This document shows, piece after piece, positions 60,926 to 64,000 of a DNA stretch of 64,000 bases. A program made the position numbers and the translations under genes. Origin of the DNA: Stentor coeruleus. Its lineage: Eukaryota; Ciliophora; Heterotrichea; Heterotrichida; Stentoridae. The stretch is taken from assembly GCA_001970955.1 (NCBI GenBank), contig MPUH01000263.1, positions 1-64,000 on the forward strand, in the 5' to 3' direction. How positions within the stretch are numbered: the stretch's first letter is position 1; every line of letters starts with the position of its first letter. The notes beneath the pieces are model-generated. The model had not been told where the DNA came from, searched no databases, and saw only the letters and a program-made list of their open reading frames with translations.

Positions 60926-62063
60926 GTTTAGTTAAATGGAAGATTTTTTGGATTTAGAGTGATATGGAGGATGTAAGTGATATAAATGATTTTAGATATT
61001 TTTATATATGAGGATAGTTTGATATTCAGTTAAATTCTTTTTTTTATACTGGAACTTTAGAGGTTTGGTAGGGAATATTTGAGTTAAATGATGTAGGTTA
61101 AGAAATTTTTGGCATGTGGGAGGTTATATTGTGATTTTATAAAATAACAAATTCTAAATTGTTAGGATTATAAGTTAAAAAGATAAATGCAAAGGTGAAT
61201 CATTACAACTTTATTAAAAAATATAAATTGCTAATATTTCTAGTCTGGATTGCATTTATCTGCTTTAATACAAGAATAAAATATATTTTGATTCAAAATT
61301 TCTAATATAATAGATTTTATATTTAAACTTTATAGCAGTTTTATCCTTGTAAATCTTATAGAAAATCTATCGTAAAATTGTATATCAATAAAGTTTTATA
61401 TTTCCTTTCATATATACGAAAAATGTAAGAAAAAATTATAAGAACTATATTCAAAAAATACAAAACCTTATGATTATATTAACACATCAAATCATCCTCA
61501 GAAATTTTTTTAAGTAAGAGATGCAATCTTAAGATAATCTCATTCAAAAAATCTAATTTTTTTAGAGTGTCTGTAGTGACTTCTAGAAAAATTTTAATGA
61601 AACTTTGAGAAATTTTATGTTCAAAACTGCATCATATTCACATATACAACGGTGAAAGCAAAACAAAAAAGTGATTAACTTTATAAAATCTTACATAAAA
61701 GCAGGATGTGATAAAATTTCTAAAGTATAAAAAAAATATTAAAGTATTATATCCTTTAGTACAGAAAACATAAAGTATCCTATAAATGCTTAGATCTTAA
61801 AAACCTTAATTTAGATAAAAACAGGGTAATTTAAAGTGATCTAGTAATAAAAAATATTTTACCATAGTTATATACTATAAATATAACTGCATTTTCCTTG
61901 ACTAATATTAAACCTCGTAAACTTCAATCAAAAATATTCTTAAATACTAAAGCTTTTCTTTTACTTTATAAAACTTAGCATTTTTAATACGTTTAACTAA
62001 AAAAAAGTCTAATTATATTATTTCATATCCTAATCAAGTATTTATTTTAATATATTGTTTATT
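60926..62063. other. Intergenic, 1.1 kb
   Basis: 60940-61150 is G-rich and C-poor (3' flank of AP-4 sigma); the rest is AT-rich with no coding signal I can support. Confidence 0.6.
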
Positions 62064-63071
62064 ATGCTAACTACTTCAGATAATCAAGAAGAATATGAAA
62101 GCCATAATTCGTTTTCAGATTCCAAAGACTGCACTCCTTTTAATGATTCTAGTAATCTAAGAAGGCGCTTCTCTTCTTTAGATGTTGCTAAAGACTCTAA
62201 ACAAAGTGTGATGAGTAACGCCTTCTATAGTATACCTGAAAGCCATAGAGGTAAAAGAATAGATAAATATACAAAGAAGCTAGAAGACTCAATAAATCAA
62301 TCTTTAAATCTCCCTGTTGAATACCTAGAAAGCACACTTTTTGATTTATGTAGGTCATATTTTTATAATTTCCCTGAACTTAAAGATAATCTGTCGCTGG
62401 TTGCATCACTGCACCCACTTTTAAAGCTTATTGAAAAAAATAACATCAACTCAGAAAAATGGAAAGATATGCTTGTGAAATATTTGAGTTTCAATTCAAA
62501 TGGGATTTTAGAGTATAATTTTATAAAGAAATTTGTGAGGTTTCTAAACGATTTGGCGCATTTTTGGAACCTTTTGAGTATTTATGATTATAGGATACTT
62601 TTCGATAAGAATCTAGAGCTTTTGCAGTTTTTAGATATTAGAGAGATGTATAAAGGGATTATAAACATTGAAATCATCTGGATTGCTCTGTCAATATCAT
62701 CATACCCAATATATGATTTCACAAATGATTATATAAAAAAATTATCTTTACTACTACAGATATCTTTAAAAAAAGTTATAAAAACTTTTATGGAATCCAA
62801 CCATGACAGTGTTATGATTTTTGAATCAATTCAACCTTATCTCGCTTCTAAAAACTCAAATTTAATTCAAGACTTTTCTTTTCCTAGACCTCGAAAATAT
62901 CCTAAACCAAAATACCAAACTTTAAGTATAAGCTTATGGAATAATTGGCTTAAAAAATCTAATAAACTTAAAGAAGTATTAGAAGAATTTGAAGTTGTCT
63001 ATAGAGAATTTCTGATTCAATTTCTAAGACTTGCGATTAATACAGTAGCTTATTTGAAGAAAAACTACTGA
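62064..63071 (+). CDS. Hypothetical protein
   Basis: From the ATG at 62064 the product has 335 residues. The first 80 are polar, Ser/Asp/Lys-rich and disordered. Residues about 85-225 are helical and hydrophobic-rich (LESTLFDLCRSYFYNFPELKD, FVRFLNDLAHFWNLLSIYDYR). A basic Pro-rich linker (FPRPRKYPKPKYQ) follows at about 275, and a C-terminal helical segment ends in FLRLAINTVAYLKKN. No domain recognised. The gene is convergent with the partial gene at the right edge. Confidence 0.65.
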   Translation: MLTTSDNQEEYESHNSFSDSKDCTPFNDSSNLRRRFSSLDVAKDSKQSVMSNAFYSIPESHRGKRIDKYTKKLEDSINQSLNLPVEYLESTLFDLCRSYFYNFPELKDNLSLVASLHPLLKLIEKNNINSEKWKDMLVKYLSFNSNGILEYNFIKKFVRFLNDLAHFWNLLSIYDYRILFDKNLELLQFLDIREMYKGIINIEIIWIALSISSYPIYDFTNDYIKKLSLLLQISLKKVIKTFMESNHDSVMIFESIQPYLASKNSNLIQDFSFPRPRKYPKPKYQTLSISLWNNWLKKSNKLKEVLEEFEVVYREFLIQFLRLAINTVAYLKKNY

Positions 63072-63776
63072 AAAAATTGTGATTTTTTATGGGAATAAAG
63101 ATATTATTTTAATAAATAATTTTCATTCTAGTTACAATATTTATAGTTTTAATTGAAAAATAACTGATTTTTGATTATAAAAATAGTATTATAGGCTTTA
63201 TAGGAAATAATTTATAGTAGTTTATATGATAATTTTTTAGTGAAATTGTGTATGGAAATTAGGTTATTGTGTTAGTTAATGATGATTATTTGAATATTTT
63301 TATTGGAGCTTGAAGGAAAATATATGAACAAGTTTTGGTTTATATTTTAATCTAAACACAGTATAATAATCAAACAACAATATATTAAAAATAATTTCTA
63401 AATTTTCGTTTACTACAAACACAATAAATATCTATTATTACATGAAACTTATCATCCTTCATCTCAATATATAATTTCCTAATCAATAAATCAATCTAAA
63501 TTTTTCCTTTCCAAAAAAGCCTCATCAACTCAAATCCTCTTATAATCAGTATCAACTATACATCAAAACCTTATAATTTTCTATATAAAAACTAACAACA
63601 ATATCTCACAAAAAACCATAAACCTATAAACAAACATTATCACAACATATTATATAACCTTAAAAAAAAACCAATAAACTTCTAACATAAACTATCATTC
63701 ATTATCTTTAAAAAATCATGTAATTTCTCTTGATACTAACACACAAAAAGCCAAATAAAAAAAAAGCGAATATTTA
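63072..63776. other. Intergenic, convergent
   Basis: G-rich and C-poor to about 63340, then C-rich and G-poor from about 63420. No gene seen. Confidence 0.6.
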
Positions 63777-64000
63777 CTAGTTATAAAAGACGTAATTTTT
63801 ATATAGTAAGTCTTCAATACATATCCCCTCATGAAAAGATTCGTGAAAGTTCCCATAGTGTAATCCTTTACCTTCTCCGATTTCTCCTCCACTTTCCTCA
63901 AATATCAGAGAATTCGCAGAATCACAACCCTTAGGCGATGTATCAGAATGCATATCATTTTGCTTTTCTAGTCCTGAAAAACCTTTTAAATTTGATATTT
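63777..64000 (-). CDS. Partial gene running off the right edge (3' end)
   Basis: A minus-strand frame is open from the window edge to the stop at 63777-63779: 73 codons of complex, polar sequence (for example FSGLEKQNDMHSDTSPKGCDS, FEESGGEIGEGKGLHYGNF, ending LLYKNYVFYN). The competing frame at 63716-63901 has less complex sequence and no context. The C-rich 3' flank on the plus strand below 63720 agrees with a gene ending here. The product cannot be named from its tail. Confidence 0.6.
   Translation of the reverse strand, partial: ISNLKGFSGLEKQNDMHSDTSPKGCDSANSLIFEESGGEIGEGKGLHYGNFHESFHEGICIEDLLYKNYVFYN

Noticed and set aside
63716-63901. 61-codon minus-strand frame near the right edge
   Set aside because: Another minus-strand frame over the same DNA runs to the window edge with better composition; this one is its shadow.
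1-64000. Clustered operons, CRISPR arrays, phage or retrovirus-like elements
   Set aside because: No regularly spaced repeats of CRISPR form, no reverse transcriptase, capsid or integrase similarity recognised, and the window is eukaryotic in gene structure.

Overview
This window looks like macronuclear DNA of a heterotrich ciliate close to Stentor. The genes are short and dense in very AT-rich DNA, they use the standard code (TAA, TAG and TGA all terminate; no in-frame TGA was seen in any gene), and they are interrupted only by tiny introns of 15 or 16 nt. I found twelve introns by joining reading frames; all start GTA and all end AG. In-frame TGA is absent, which argues against Blepharisma, where TGA is a sense codon. 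Gene content is strongly ciliate/eukaryotic: alpha-tubulin acetyltransferase, Atg8, Rab1, SIN1, V-ATPase subunit C, AP-4 sigma, small Tim, NDPK, two cyclins, WDR74/Nsa1.

Layout. 1-10 kb: a divergent pair (unknown gene and alpha-tubulin acetyltransferase), a B-box/kelch-like gene, then two gene deserts (3222-5426 and 5655-8991), the second carrying a decayed Merlin (ISXO2-like) DNA transposon, then an E-type cyclin. 10.7-15.7 kb: a tandem triplet of MFSD1-like transporters. 17-26 kb: Atg8, a secreted heptapeptide-repeat protein, a divergent Rab, the TORC2 subunit SIN1, two acylation/prenylation-motif proteins, Rab1 and an unknown three-exon gene. 26.7-31.8 kb: a GH31 glucosidase, a CHY-like zinc protein and a secreted Cys-rich protein. 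32.4-35.8 kb: a tandem pair of a second MFS family, one copy with a 607-nt insertion at its start codon. 36-44 kb: a two-TM protein, a large charged protein, acyl-CoA synthetase, Tim13-like protein, a broken copy of ribosomal protein eL8, a small unknown gene and NDPK. 44.8-50.2 kb: a Cys-rich paralogue with a Pro-Tyr repeat tail, V-ATPase C and a beta-sandwich-type unknown. 52-64 kb: a coiled-coil gene, a four-TM protein, WDR74, tRNA-Asn, a cyclin-box gene damaged by an assembly join, a C2H2 zinc-finger protein, AP-4 sigma, an unknown gene and the 3' end of a gene that runs off the right edge.

The genes do not form one pathway; several belong to endomembrane traffic and lysosome/autophagy (Rab1, a second Rab, AP-4 sigma, Atg8, V-ATPase C, MFSD1-like transporters, GH31). 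The most striking window-wide pattern is strand-composition asymmetry of non-coding DNA: on the sense strand the 5' flanks of genes are C-rich and G-poor, and the 3' flanks are G-rich and nearly C-free, with sharp switches between neighbouring units. Five single-N positions are each flanked by duplicated sequence and look like unmerged contig overlaps.
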